Below, in pieces: positions 1-10,064 of a stretch of DNA of 64,000 nucleotides. Position 1 is the first letter of the stretch. Each line of letters begins with the position of its first letter. The notes below the pieces were generated by a model. That model saw only the letters and a program-made list of their open reading frames with translations. It was not told the origin of the DNA and made no database searches. The position numbers and the translations under genes were made by a program. The DNA comes from Cellulomonas pakistanensis (GTDB lineage Bacteria; Actinomycetota; Actinomycetes; Actinomycetales; Cellulomonadaceae), in contig NZ_BONO01000004.1 of NCBI RefSeq assembly GCF_016862755.1, positions 124,001 through 188,000 on the forward strand. Reading direction: 5' to 3'.

Positions 1-245
<245 letters not shown>

Positions 246-249
<4 letters not shown>

Positions 250-1331
250 CCCCCGCCGCGCGCCGCCCGGTGGCCGCGCTCGCGCTGCTCCTCGCGGTGG
301 CCGCCGTCCTGGCCCTCGCGCTGCAGCCGGCGAGCGCCGCCCGGCTCCCCGTCACCGGCGCCTCCGTCACCACGGCGGCCGCCGGCCCGTGCGCGGCCAC
401 CGGCCTCGGCGCCGCGGCGGGCGCCGCGTCCGGCGCGGGCACGGCCACCCAGGTGGTGCTGTCCGGCGTCCCCGCCGCCTGCCGCGGGCAGGTCGCGACG
501 CTGCGCCTCTACGCCGGCGACGGCACCGCGCTCGCCCCCGGCGACACGACCGTCACGCTGGCCGCCGCGGACAGCACGACCGTCACCGTCCCCGCGTACG
601 CCGCCGCGCGCGTGGCCGGCGTCGCCGTCACCGTGGGCACCTGGGCGCTGCCGGCGACCTGGGCCGCACCGGCCGGCGTCCCCACCGGCCCTGTGACGCC
701 CGGCCCGGGCACCACGTTCGGCGACCTCACCTGGACGTGGCTGTCGAGCTCCGGCACGCAGATGTGCGTCACCGTGGACGTCTCGGCGGCGAGCGGGTCC
801 GCCTGGCGGGTCGACCTGCACCTCGGCCAGCGGCCGTTCAACGGCCTGACGTCGGGGGCCGGGTTCGTGGTGAGCCCCTGGTGGGCGGACGTCCGGCAGG
901 ACCGGCCGGTCGACGGCGTCGTGTCGGTCGGGGCGCGGCCCGGGTTCGAGGTGTTCGCGTCCCGGACCGCCACCGTCGTCGTCTGCCACTACGGCCTGCC
1001 CGCCCCGGCGTACGACCCCGCGCTCACCTACGCGCAGGCCTCCGGCGGCGTCACGGGCAGCGGGGCGTGGGCCTGCCTGACCACCACGGTCCGCGTCACG
1101 GGCAGCCCGCAGTTCTACGCCGGCTGGCGCGCGGACGTGGACGTCGCCCCGCTGGTCGCCTGGTTCGCGGCGCGCGGGCTGCGGGCCGACCTGGGGACCC
1201 TCACGGCGCAGGGCAACTACGCGCTCGCCGCGCAGGGCGGGACGACGTACCGGGTCACGCCCACCGCCTGGGACACGTGGGGCGTGCGGGACGACGCCCC
1301 GCGCACGTTCCAGCTCTGCGTCCGCACCTGA
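246..1331 (+). CDS. Secreted protein with two Cys-containing beta-rich regions, unknown function
   Basis: 361 residues from a GTG that overlaps the previous stop. The N-terminus has Arg residues, a hydrophobic core (LALLLAVAAVLALAL) and an ASA-type cleavage site, so it is exported. Mature residues about 30-130 carry two Cys in the pattern C...LSGVPAAC.G, followed by Thr/Val-rich strands. The same pattern recurs in the next gene. The C-terminal 200 residues contain three or four more Cys (MCVTVDV, VVCHYG, WACLTT, FQLCVRT) and alternating hydrophobic residues, suggesting disulfide-bonded beta-sandwich domains. I do not recognise the family. A cell-surface or secreted structural role fits the context. 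Confidence 0.7.
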
Positions 1332-1350
1332 CGGCGCCCCCGTCCCGCGT

Positions 1351-1397
1351 CCCTTCCCACGCCCGGACCCGCGCCCTTTCCCACGCCCGGGCCCGCG
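1351..1397. repeat. Tandem duplication of about 23 bp between two secreted-protein genes
   Basis: The 23-mer at 1351-1373 (core TTCCCACGCCCGG) is repeated at 1374-1397 with one added T and one A-to-G change. It lies in the 192-bp gap between the two secreted-protein genes. No other function is visible. Confidence 0.6.
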
Positions 1398-1523
1398 CGC
1401 CCCGACCGGGCGTCCTCCGTCCGGGTGGTGCGTCCCCGGGGTGCTCAGGACGCGCCCGCACCCGACGATGGGGGCGCCAGGTCGACGGATCGACCGGGCA
1501 GGGTCTCCACGGAGGGGGCGCCG

Positions 1524-1952
1524 ATGGCGCACGAGCACGCCCGCGCGCGTCGCGCGGCAGGGGTCACCCTGGCGTGGCTGGGCTGCGCGGGACTGGCGGT
1601 GTCGATGGCCCGCGCCCTCACCTGGGACGGCGACGCCCCGGTGCCCGCCGGGTCCTGCGTGGTCGACCGGATCGCCGTGGACTACGACGTCGGCTACGTC
1701 GCCGGGCTCGGGGGCTACGGCGTGACCGCGGCGTCCCTGTCGGACGTGCCCGAGGCGTGCGTGGGCCGGGAGGTCGCCGTGACGCTGCACGGGGCGGACG
1801 ACGCGGCGCTCGCCGAGGCGCGCACCCCGGTGACCGCCCCGACGACGGTCGTCCCCGTGCCGGGCGACCCCGTGCCGGTCGCGGACCTCGCCGGGGTGTC
1901 GCTCGCCCTGGTCACCGACGCGGCGGAGCCCGCCGCGGCCCCCGCGGGCTGA
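1524..1952 (+). CDS. Small secreted protein sharing the Cys domain of its upstream neighbour
   Basis: 142 residues. The ATG at 1524 is chosen because GGAGGGGG at 1511-1518 is a good ribosome site; the frame extends upstream but without one. An RR-rich start and hydrophobic segment (AAGVTLAWLGCAGLAVSMA, about residues 10-28) look like a signal peptide. The mature part has Cys about 20 residues later and again in SLSDVPEACVGREVAVTL, matching LSGVPAACRGQVATLRL in the upstream protein. The two are therefore paralogous for this domain and probably work in the same surface process. It converges on the next gene, with 3 bp between stop codons. Function unknown. Confidence 0.7.
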   Translation: MAHEHARARRAAGVTLAWLGCAGLAVSMARALTWDGDAPVPAGSCVVDRIAVDYDVGYVAGLGGYGVTAASLSDVPEACVGREVAVTLHGADDAALAEARTPVTAPTTVVPVPGDPVPVADLAGVSLALVTDAAEPAAAPAG

Positions 1953-1955
1953 GCC

Positions 1956-2825
1956 TCAGACCTCGGTCAGGGTCGGCAGCTTCGGCTCCCGGGCGTCGCC
2001 GGACGACGTGCCCCGCAGCCGCCGAGTCGCCCACGGGTAGGCGTACAGCCGCAGCCAGCGCGCGTCCTGCCGCGCCTGCTCCGCGCGCGGCGGGCGCGGC
2101 ACGGGCGCCAGCGGGGAGTCCCACGCCGGGTCGTCGGGCTCGAGGCCGAGCGCGACGAGGGCTCCCTGCGCCACCCGGGCGTGCGCCTCGGACGTCAGGT
2201 GGATCCGGTCCGGCGCCCACATCCGGATGTCCCGCAGGTGCCGCATGCCCCACAGGTCGAGCACGTGCGCGCCGTGCCGGCGCGCGATCGACCAGACGTG
2301 CGCGTTGTAAACGCCCACCCGGGGCCGCGTAGTGGACACGACGGGCGAGCCCGCGGAGTCGAAGCCGGTGGCGAGCAGCACGTCGGCGCCGGTGGCCCGG
2401 ACGCGCGCCACCGCCTGCTCGAGCCCGTTCGCCAGCCGGTCCGGGTCGGCGGTCGGGCGCAGGATGTCGTTGCCGCCGCCGACCAGGCTGACCAGGTCGG
2501 GCTCCAGCTCCAGGGCGCGCGGCAGCTGGTCGGTGACGATCGGCCGCAGCAGGCGCCCCCGCACCGCGAGGTTCGCGTACCGCAGGGGCTCGGCCCCGGC
2601 GGCGCGCCGGCGCCCGGAGAGCAGCCCGGCCAGGACGTCGGCCCAGCCGCGCACGGGCCCGTCCTCGCCGTGCGGGCTGTCCCACAGCCCCTCGGTGAAC
2701 GAGTCGCCGACGGCGACGTACCGGCGCCAGCGCGGCACCCCCGTGGCGCCCGCGGCCTGCTCGTCGTCGGTGGTGCCCCGGCCCTGCGTCGGGGTCGTCG
2801 CCCCGGCCCCCTCGTGCGTCGTCAC
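1956..2825 (-). CDS. SGNH/GDSL-family hydrolase
   Basis: 289 residues from a GTG. Block I is GDSFTEG, with the likely nucleophile Ser near residue 42. Block III is GGGNDIL, and block V is DRIHLTSEAH with the Asp and His of the triad. These are the diagnostic SGNH-hydrolase blocks, so an esterase or lipase-like reaction is expected; the natural substrate cannot be told. The first 30 residues are polar and no signal peptide is evident, so a cytoplasmic location is likely. The C-terminal 50 residues are Arg/Pro-rich. The gene follows ung on the same strand with 52 bp between them and may be cotranscribed. Confidence 0.85.
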   Translation of the reverse strand: MTTHEGAGATTPTQGRGTTDDEQAAGATGVPRWRRYVAVGDSFTEGLWDSPHGEDGPVRGWADVLAGLLSGRRRAAGAEPLRYANLAVRGRLLRPIVTDQLPRALELEPDLVSLVGGGNDILRPTADPDRLANGLEQAVARVRATGADVLLATGFDSAGSPVVSTTRPRVGVYNAHVWSIARRHGAHVLDLWGMRHLRDIRMWAPDRIHLTSEAHARVAQGALVALGLEPDDPAWDSPLAPVPRPPRAEQARQDARWLRLYAYPWATRRLRGTSSGDAREPKLPTLTEV

Positions 2826-2877
2826 CCGAGCAGTGTGGCCCCGTCGCCGCCCGCAGCTCCAGCGCGAACCCGCGCGG

Positions 2878-3555
2878 TCAGGGCAGCGACCAGTCGACGG
2901 GCGCGCCGCCCTGCTCGGCGAGCAGCGCGTTCACGCGGGAGAACGGGCGCGAGCCGAAGAACCCGCGGCGCGCGGACAGCGGGCTCGGGTGCGCGCTGGC
3001 GACCACCGGCACGCCGCCCAGCGCGGGGGCGAGCGACTGCGCGTCGCGGCCCCACAGCACCGCGACCAGCGGGCCGCCCCGCTCCACCAGCGCCTCGATC
3101 GCACGCGCGGTGACGGCCTCCCACCCCCGGCCCCGGTGCGACGCGGGCTCGCCGGGCCGGACCGTGAGCACGCGGTTGAGCAGCATGACGCCGCGGTCCG
3201 CCCACGGCGACAGGTCGCCGGTGCTCGGCCGGGGCAGGCCGAGGTCGGCCTCGAGCTCGGTGAAGATGTTGGCCAGGGACCGCGGCACGGGGCGCACGTC
3301 CGGCTGCACGGAGAACGACAGGCCCATCGGGTGGCCGGGCGTCGGGTAGGGGTCCTGGCCGACCACCAGGACCCGCACGTCGGCCAGCGGCCGGGTGAAC
3401 GCGCGCAGCACGTCCGGGCCGGCGGGCAGGTACTCCCGGCCGGCGGCGACCTCCTCGCGCAGGAACGCGCCGGCCGCGTGCACCAGCGGCTCGACCGGCG
3501 CCAGCGCCTCCGCCCAGTCGGGCGCCACCAGCTCGGACAGGGGTGCGGGGATCAC
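2878..3555 (-). CDS. ung: Uracil-DNA glycosylase, family 1
   Basis: 225 residues. It removes uracil from DNA as the first step of base-excision repair. GQDPYP contains the catalytic-water Asp, and AHPSPLSA near the C-terminus is the conserved HPSPLS loop that inserts into the minor groove. Length matches the family. The start is placed at the GTG at 3555 (protein [10 protein letters not shown]), because the frame runs on upstream into sequence unlike any Ung and into the promoter region of the divergent DUF3263 gene. The divergent DUF3263 gene next door is a common actinobacterial arrangement. Confidence 0.95.
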   Translation of the reverse strand: MIPAPLSELVAPDWAEALAPVEPLVHAAGAFLREEVAAGREYLPAGPDVLRAFTRPLADVRVLVVGQDPYPTPGHPMGLSFSVQPDVRPVPRSLANIFTELEADLGLPRPSTGDLSPWADRGVMLLNRVLTVRPGEPASHRGRGWEAVTARAIEALVERGGPLVAVLWGRDAQSLAPALGGVPVVASAHPSPLSARRGFFGSRPFSRVNALLAEQGGAPVDWSLP

Positions 3556-3629
3556 GCGGCCCGAGGCTAGCCGACGGCGGGGAGCCCCGGCGGGCGCGGG
3601 CGGGACCCGGGCGGCGCCCGGGTTGAGGA

Positions 3630-3659
3630 ATGACAGCCGTGTGATTCCCGCCGTACGAT
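3630..3659 (+). promoter_or_regulatory. Predicted housekeeping promoter of the DUF3263 gene
   Basis: ATGACA (3630-3635) matches the -35 consensus in five of six positions. An 18-bp spacer leads to TACGAT (3654-3659), a TAnnnT -10. The predicted start would be about 55 bases before the GTG at 3719. Confidence 0.55.
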
Positions 3660-3718
3660 GGCGCCCGGACGCCGGCCGGCACGCGGCGGGCCGACGGCAG
3701 CACGGGAGGGCGGCACGG

Positions 3719-4042
3719 GTGGACGCGACGGCGGAGCGCACGGACGCACGACCGGCTCTGGTGGCGGTCGACGGCGGCGCCGACGCCCCCACGGAGCTCT
3801 CCGAGCGCGACCGCGAGGTGCTGGCCTTCGAGCGGCAGTGGTGGAAGTACGCCGGCGCCAAGGAGCAGGCGATCCGCGAGCTGTTCGACATGTCGGCCAC
3901 CCGCTACTACCAGGTGCTCAACGCCCTCATCGACTCGCCCGCGGCGCTCGCCCACGACCCGATGCTGGTCAAGCGGCTGCGCCGGATGCGCTCGACCCGG
4001 CAGCGCGCCCGCAGCGCCCGCCGGCTCGGCGCGGACGGCTGA
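3719..4042 (+). CDS. DUF3263 family protein
   Basis: 107 residues from GTG 3719, preceded by GGGAGG at about 3704-3709. The core, from [20 protein letters not shown] through [14 protein letters not shown], is the DUF3263 signature: an acidic, aromatic-rich helix followed by a helix-turn-helix-like segment. The C-terminus is very basic ([15 protein letters not shown]), consistent with nucleic-acid binding. This small family is restricted to actinobacteria and usually lies beside a LytR_C gene, as here. No function is established to my knowledge; a DNA-binding regulator is the natural guess. Confidence 0.85.
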   Translation: MDATAERTDARPALVAVDGGADAPTELSERDREVLAFERQWWKYAGAKEQAIRELFDMSATRYYQVLNALIDSPAALAHDPMLVKRLRRMRSTRQRARSARRLGADG

Positions 4043-4101
4043 GCAGGCGCGGCACCCCCACGCGACGCGCCGCGCGTGCCGGGGTGGACAGGCCGAGCCG
4101 T

Positions 4102-4107
4102 TAGCCT
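4102..4107 (+). promoter_or_regulatory. -10 element for a probably leaderless transcript
   Basis: TAGCCT lies 7 bases before the GTG at 4115. A TAnnnT box 6-8 bases before a start codon with no ribosome site is typical of leaderless mRNAs in actinobacteria. The same layout occurs at 12523, 29733 and 62708 in this window. Confidence 0.55.
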
Positions 4108-4114
4108 GTCCGCC

Positions 4115-4735
4115 GTGACCAAGGCCAGCGACCGGTTCCCGGAGGACGAGTTCGACGTCGAGCCGGCGCACGACGCGCCGATCGGCGTGCACCGCGCACC
4201 CCGCACGTGGTGGAGCCGCTGGTGGCCGTTCGTCGCCGTGGTCGTGCTCGTCCCGGCCGTCACCGTCGGCCTGGTGGTGTGGGCCTCGTCCTGGGAGGGC
4301 CGGATCCCCGGCTTCGGCGACGCGTCCGAGCCCGCCGCCGGGGCGAGCGAGCCGGCGACCTCCGCGCCCGCGGAGGAGGCGCCCGCCGAGGAGGCCCCCG
4401 CCGAGGAGGCCCCCGCGGAGGAGGCGCCGGTCGAGGAGGTCCCGGCGCCGACCGCGGACCTCACGGCCGACGTGCGGGTGCTCAACGCGTCGAACCGGTC
4501 CGGCCTCGCGGCGAGCGCCGCGGCGGACCTCGAGGGCGCCGGGTTCACGGCGGTGACGGCGGGCAACGGCAACGCCGGCGGGCTCGTGCAGAGCACCGTG
4601 TTCTACGCGAGCGCCGACCTCGCGCCCACGGCGCAGCAGGTCGCGGACACGCTCGGCATCGCCAACGTGGTCGAGGACGCCGGGACCGCCCCGGAGGGCG
4701 TGGTCGTCCTCCTGCTGGCGGACTTCGCGGGCTGA
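4115..4735 (+). CDS. Membrane-anchored LytR C-terminal (LytR_C) domain protein
   Basis: 206 residues from GTG 4115. A cytoplasmic acidic N-terminus of about 35 residues is followed by one membrane helix (FVAVVVLVPAVTVGLVVWAS, about residues 38-57). A linker contains tandem EEAPA repeats. The C-terminal domain, from VRVLNASNRSGLA through GTAPEGVVVLLL, has the VxVLNxSxxxGLA motif of LytR_C. The domain occurs at the end of LCP ligases and in stand-alone envelope proteins such as this one. A cell-wall role outside the membrane is likely but not defined. Its pairing with DUF3263 is conserved in actinobacteria. Confidence 0.85.
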   Translation: MTKASDRFPEDEFDVEPAHDAPIGVHRAPRTWWSRWWPFVAVVVLVPAVTVGLVVWASSWEGRIPGFGDASEPAAGASEPATSAPAEEAPAEEAPAEEAPAEEAPVEEVPAPTADLTADVRVLNASNRSGLAASAAADLEGAGFTAVTAGNGNAGGLVQSTVFYASADLAPTAQQVADTLGIANVVEDAGTAPEGVVVLLLADFAG

Positions 4736-4762
4736 CCCCTTCCGCACGTCGGGGGGCGGGGC

Positions 4763-4768
4763 TAGTGT
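4763..4768 (+). promoter_or_regulatory. -10 element of the cold-shock gene, with a long leader
   Basis: TAGTGT at 4763-4768 would start transcription near 4775, leaving a leader of about 80 bases before the ATG at 4856. AGGAG (about 4844-4848) is the ribosome site. Long structured leaders are usual for cold-shock mRNAs. Confidence 0.45.
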
Positions 4769-4855
4769 CGGCCGCGTCGCGGTGACCGCTCTCCAGAACC
4801 GGGAGAGGCCACGGCCCCTGCGTCGCACCGATCACGCCTTCCTCAGGAGCACCGC

Positions 4856-5059
4856 ATGCCGCAGGGAACCGTCAAGTGGTTCAACGCCGAGAAGGGCTAC
4901 GGGTTCATCACCCCGGCCGACGGCGGCCAGGACCTGTTCGTCCACTTCAGCGCGATCCAGACCAACGGCTACCGCAGCCTCGAGGAGGGCCAGTCGGTCG
5001 AGTTCGAGGTCGGCCAGGGCACCAAGGGCCCGCAGGCCGAGCAGGTCCAGCCGCTCTGA
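4856..5059 (+). CDS. cspA: Cold-shock protein, single CSD
   Basis: 67 residues: one cold-shock domain and nothing else. RNP1 is KGYGFI and RNP2 is LFVHFSAI, both intact, so it should bind single-stranded RNA or DNA and act as an RNA chaperone in the cytoplasm. [14 protein letters not shown] is the canonical first strand region. Length equals that of CspA-type proteins. It stands alone, with its own promoter and a strong terminator directly behind. A second, longer CSD protein lies at 23477-23860. Confidence 0.95.
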   Translation: MPQGTVKWFNAEKGYGFITPADGGQDLFVHFSAIQTNGYRSLEEGQSVEFEVGQGTKGPQAEQVQPL

Positions 5060-5072
5060 GCGCCCGCTGACA

Positions 5073-5115
5073 CGTCGCCGCGGGGCGGGGCACGGCGCCC
5101 CGCCCCGCGGCGACG
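5073..5115. terminator. Bidirectional terminator between csp and the GH15-like gene
   Basis: Perfect 18-bp inverted repeat (arms 5073-5090 and 5098-5115) with a 7-base loop CACGGCG, lying between two convergent genes. There is no U-tract, as is usual at this GC content. Confidence 0.8.
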
Positions 5116-5149
5116 TCGCGGAGCCCGCCGCCAGGGAGGGTTCGGCGGC

Positions 5150-6439
5150 CTAGCCGTCGAGGGCCGCCACCGCGAGGACGACGCACGCGGCGGTCCACGC
5201 CAGCGGGGCGACCGCGGCGGGGGAGCCGTCCGCGAGCACCTTCTCCGGCAGCGCGCCCATCGACGTGCGGTGCGCGTCCAGCCAGTCGAGGCGCTCGCGC
5301 GCCTGCGCGTCGTCGCCGTTGACGGCCGCGGTCAGCGCGTACAGGGACGTCTGCGGCGTCCAGGAGATGCCGTCCTGCCGCCAGCCCGCGCCCGGCGCCA
5401 GGCCGCCGGCGGGCCGCGCCATCGCCGCCGCGGACGCCGTCCAGCCCTCGAGCGCGCCGTCGAGCGCGGTCGGCTGGAACGGCGGCAGCGCGAACGCGCT
5501 CGCGGCGTCCGGGAGGCTGCCGCCGGCGTACCGGCCGTACGCGGTGTCGTCGCCGAACGCGCGCTCCACCGCCGCGCGGGTGCGCGCCGCCGCGTCCCGG
5601 GCGTCCCGCGCCGCCGCGTCGTCGCCGAGCAGGTCGAGCACGGGGCCGGCGGCCTCCAGGCCGGCCAGCAGCGGCGCCACCGTGCCGAGCGTGAGCTCGT
5701 CCTCCGCGACCTCCCAGTAGTCCGGCGAGGCCGGCGGCAGCCCGTCGCCGGCCACGAGCGCGACCGCGTGCGCCGCGCCCCGCCGGACCAGGGGCGCGAG
5801 CTCGGCCGCCACGGCGGCGCGGTCCGCCTCCGGCGTCGCGGCCAGCACCTCGCCCGCCGCCCAGAGCGACCACCCGGTGCCGTCGGTCTGCGGGGCCCGG
5901 TCGTCCGGCACGGCGCCCGAGCCGTCCGGCAGGTACCGCGCCTCGAACGACCCGTCCTCGCCCTGGACGCGGGTGAGGAACCCGAGCACCTCGCGGGCGT
6001 CGGCCCCGTGACCCGTGCGGGCGAGCGCGACCGCGACGAACGACGCGTCCCGCGGCCAGACGTACCGCCAGTACGGCGTCCACGCGGCGACGGCCGCGCC
6101 GTCGTCCTGCACGAGCGTGCGCAGGTCGAGGAGGGCGTCGGTCACCAGGTCGGCGTACGGGCCGTCGGCGCCCGGCACGGTCCCGGCGGCCAGCCACGCG
6201 CGCTGCTCGGCGGCGAGGTCGTCGTCGGCGGTGGTCGCCGGGTCGTCGACCACCCGGGTGCCGGTGTGCAGCAGCGGCTCCCCGCCCGCCGGGACGAGCT
6301 CCGGGCCCGCCGGCGTGGCGACGACGCCCTCGCTGTACAGCTCGATCGTGCGCGTGCGCGGGCCGGTGGCGCCCCAGGCGATCAGGCCCGCCGCCAGCGC
6401 GACCAGCACGGCGGCGGCGACGACGGGGCGGCGTGGCAT
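5150..6439 (-). CDS. Glycoside hydrolase family 15-like protein with N-terminal membrane anchor
   Basis: 429 residues. One hydrophobic segment (VVAAAVLVALAAGLIAW, residues 6-22) without a clear cleavage site suggests a membrane-anchored extracytoplasmic enzyme. YVWPRDASF (about 127-134) is the GH15 substrate-binding motif, and PDYWEVAEDE and ALPEKV fall where the two catalytic glutamates of glucoamylase-type (alpha/alpha)6 barrels lie. The protein is shorter than classical GH15 enzymes (about 600 residues) and lacks their N-terminal beta domain. The sugar substrate is unknown. An alpha-glucan or trehalose-like glycoside is plausible. Confidence 0.75.
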   Translation of the reverse strand: MPRRPVVAAAVLVALAAGLIAWGATGPRTRTIELYSEGVVATPAGPELVPAGGEPLLHTGTRVVDDPATTADDDLAAEQRAWLAAGTVPGADGPYADLVTDALLDLRTLVQDDGAAVAAWTPYWRYVWPRDASFVAVALARTGHGADAREVLGFLTRVQGEDGSFEARYLPDGSGAVPDDRAPQTDGTGWSLWAAGEVLAATPEADRAAVAAELAPLVRRGAAHAVALVAGDGLPPASPDYWEVAEDELTLGTVAPLLAGLEAAGPVLDLLGDDAAARDARDAAARTRAAVERAFGDDTAYGRYAGGSLPDAASAFALPPFQPTALDGALEGWTASAAAMARPAGGLAPGAGWRQDGISWTPQTSLYALTAAVNGDDAQARERLDWLDAHRTSMGALPEKVLADGSPAAVAPLAWTAACVVLAVAALDG

Positions 6440-6525
6440 CCCGGCAGGCTATCCGGCGCGGCCGTGCGACCACGGGAGGCGTCCGCCCGGCGGCCACGGC
6501 GGCCCGTCCGCCGAGGGCGGAGCGC

Positions 6526-6587
6526 CTTGCACTCGCGGGGGTCGAGTGCTAACCATGTGCTTAGCACTCTCGGGTCGAGAGTGACAG
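6526..6587 (+). promoter_or_regulatory. Two CIRCE (HrcA) operators and the groEL promoter
   Basis: CIRCE consensus is TTAGCACTC-N9-GAGTGCTAA. Copy 1: CTTGCACTC (6526-6534), 9-base spacer, GAGTGCTAA (6544-6552). Copy 2: TTAGCACTC (6561-6569), 9-base spacer, GAGTGACAG (6579-6587). Each copy has one perfect and one degenerate arm. TTAGCA (6561) with CAGAAT (6584-6589) 17 bases later could be the promoter, placing copy 2 over it so that HrcA would block RNA polymerase. HrcA itself is not in the window. Confidence 0.9.
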
Positions 6588-6699
6588 AATGACAACCCAG
6601 GCCGACCCGGTGAGGTCCGCCGCACGACGGGACATGACCGTCGGCGCGGCGCGGCCGTCCGTCGCGGGCACCGACCGGCCGAACCACGAGCCAGAGTGA

Positions 6700-8343
<1,644 letters not shown>

Positions 8344-8382
8344 GTCCCGCCGCGGCGGGCGCGTGAGCGCCCGCACCGCTCC

Positions 8383-8420
8383 AGGACGGGCCGGTCACCT
8401 TCGGGTGGCCGGCCCGTCCT
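8383..8420. terminator. groEL terminator with UUCG tetraloop
   Basis: Inverted repeat with 17-base arms (8383-8399 and 8404-8420), one mismatch, closed by the loop TTCG. It lies 40 bases after the groEL stop. Confidence 0.85.
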
Positions 8421-8885
8421 GCGTCCCGGGCGCCCTGCACGCATGCCCGCGCCCCGCGTCCGCGCACGCGCCGCTTCGCACTGCGCCCACCCGCGCTGCG
8501 CCTCGCACAGCGCCCACACCTCGCGCCCCGCCCCGAGCCCGCGCCGAACTTGCAGTAATTGCGGGGTTCGAGCGTCCCCAACCCCGCAACCAGTGCAAGT
8601 TCGGCGGGTCTCCGGGTTCCTGCCTGTGTGGGCGGGGCGGCTCAGGGGTGAGAAGGGGGACTCGGCGGCGCGGCGCGGCGCAGCGCGTGACGACGGCGCG
8701 GGGCGCGCGGGCGAGCCGTGCGGCGCGGGGCGCGCGCCGGGGAGGAGTGCGCCGGGGAGAGGTGTGCGTGGGTTGGCGGCGCGGGCGAGGGGCGGCACAG
8801 GGCGGCGTGGAGCGGCTGCGCGGGGCTGCCGCGCCACAGCCGAGAGCTGCCATCTCGGCGCAGCGCAGCGCGGCGCGGCGCGGGG
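8421..8885. other. Non-coding, low-complexity GC spacer with one palindromic repeat
   Basis: 465 bases between convergent genes. It holds the palindromic element at 8543-8605. The rest is GC-only low-complexity sequence with runs such as GGCGCGGCGCGGCGCAGCG near 8668-8690 and again near 8865-8880. Open frames here have no codon bias, no ribosome site and no recognisable protein. I see no gene. Confidence 0.6.
8543..8605. repeat. Palindromic intergenic repeat, copy A
   Basis: Arms 8543-8568 and 8580-8605 (26 bases each, 3 mismatches), 11-base centre. The left arm begins GCCGAACTTGCAG and ends TGCGGGGTT. The same element occurs at 29832-29894 and 63107-63169. Confidence 0.85.
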
Positions 8886-9164
8886 TCAGTGCGCGTGGCG
8901 GGGGCGGGCGTGGGCCGGGACGCGCAGGCCGCTCGCGCGCAGGCGGCGGATGAGCTCGCCCGCCGAGACCGGGACCGCGCCCAGCGCGACGAGCTCCGCG
9001 TGCTTCTCGTCCGGCACGTCGTAGTGGTCCAGGTCGAAGGCGGGGCGCGGCAGGCCGGCGCGCTCGGCGAACGCGTGCAGCTCGTCGAGCGAGGTGTCGC
9101 TCACCAGGTGCGACCAGGTCCGGCCGTGCCGGGGCCAGAGCGGCGGGTCGACGAGGACCGTCAC
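8886..9164 (-). CDS. DUF4031 domain protein
   Basis: 92 residues from GTG 9164. The sequence beginning VTVLVDPPLWPRHGR and continuing through WSHLVSDTSLDELHAFA and FDLDHYDVP is characteristic of DUF4031, a small actinobacterial family of unknown function. Conserved His, Asp and Tyr residues (HYDVP, WSHLVSD) suggest a binding or catalytic site. The start overlaps the stop of the HD-domain gene by 4 bp, so the two are coupled and probably act together. Confidence 0.85.
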   Translation of the reverse strand: MTVLVDPPLWPRHGRTWSHLVSDTSLDELHAFAERAGLPRPAFDLDHYDVPDEKHAELVALGAVPVSAGELIRRLRASGLRVPAHARPRHAH

Positions 9165-9979
9165 GCCCCGTGCCGGACGGGGTGCCGCGCGTCCGCGGGG
9201 CGCGCGGGCCGGACGGTCCCGGGCGCGTCGGCCGGGCCCGGGGGCTCGGTCGGCGGGGTCGCCGGGACGTCGGCCCCGGAGTCCTGGGCCTCGAGCTCGG
9301 CCAGCACCTTCTCCAGCTTGTGCAGCTCGGCGCCGAGGTTCTGCCGCGCGGGCTCCTCCCACGCCGCGCCCAGCGGGCTGACGAACAGGCTGGGGCGCTT
9401 GAGCAGCTTGCGCACGATCCGCTCCCGGGCGCGCAGGTAGTCCTGCACCGGGATGTCGGCGTACTCCTCGCGCACGTCGTGCAGGTAGGCCTTGTAGCGC
9501 TGCGGCTCGGCGGCCAGCATCGCCAGGTCGGCGTCGCACAGCACGGCGCAGTCGAAGTCGCTCGGGTCGGCGACGTGCCGGACCAGCGCGATCACCATCT
9601 CGTGCACGCGCTCGACCCGCGGGGTCGGGACGCCGAGGTCGGTGAGCTGCTCGCGGGCCAGCCGGGCGGAGGCCACCTCGTCCTCGCCGCCGCGGTTGGC
9701 GTACGCGGCGACCTGCCGGCCGTCGAACACGGCGCCGTGGTACCAGGCGGCCAGCCGGACCAGGTCGGGCTCGTGGGTCTCCTCGGCGAGCTCGTCGACC
9801 CGGGCCAGCACGTCGGTCAGGTGCCGGAGGTTGTGGTACGTCCGGCCGGGGCCGGTCCACCGCTCCACGAGGTCGGCGCCGACCTCCCGGACGCGCTCGT
9901 CGGGGGCGGTGGCCCCCGCCCCCTTCGCGCTGCGGACGAACGCGGACAACAGCCACTGTGGCGCGTCGTAGACGCCCAT
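9161..9979 (-). CDS. HD-domain phosphohydrolase-like protein
   Basis: 272 residues from ATG 9979. TYHNLRHLTDVL (His pair), AAWYHGAVFD (His and Asp) and LCDADLAML form the metal-binding pattern of predicted HD-domain metal-dependent phosphohydrolases of the actinobacterial type. These may act on nucleotides; the substrate is unknown. The C-terminal 40 residues are a Pro/Asp-rich tail without structure. It overlaps the DUF4031 gene by 4 bp and is preceded by 85 bp without a gene. The frame extends upstream of the chosen ATG but with no family resemblance. Confidence 0.8.
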   Translation of the reverse strand: MGVYDAPQWLLSAFVRSAKGAGATAPDERVREVGADLVERWTGPGRTYHNLRHLTDVLARVDELAEETHEPDLVRLAAWYHGAVFDGRQVAAYANRGGEDEVASARLAREQLTDLGVPTPRVERVHEMVIALVRHVADPSDFDCAVLCDADLAMLAAEPQRYKAYLHDVREEYADIPVQDYLRARERIVRKLLKRPSLFVSPLGAAWEEPARQNLGAELHKLEKVLAELEAQDSGADVPATPPTEPPGPADAPGTVRPARPADARHPVRHGA

Positions 9980-10064
9980 GGGAACAGCCTCACTGCGACA
10001 GACGACCCTGCTCGGACGCGCCATCGTAGACCCATCCGGACGGGGTTCCGCCACGCGTGCGGGG

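Noticed and set aside
1520..1527. GCCGATGG resembling a FliA-type -10 before the small secreted protein
   Set aside because: No TCA(G/C) 15 bases upstream (GGGT instead), and it overlaps the start codon.
8421..8885. Several open frames of 100-200 codons in the spacer after groEL
   Set aside because: No ribosome site, no codon bias, low-complexity Arg/Ala/Pro products, and a palindromic repeat runs through them.
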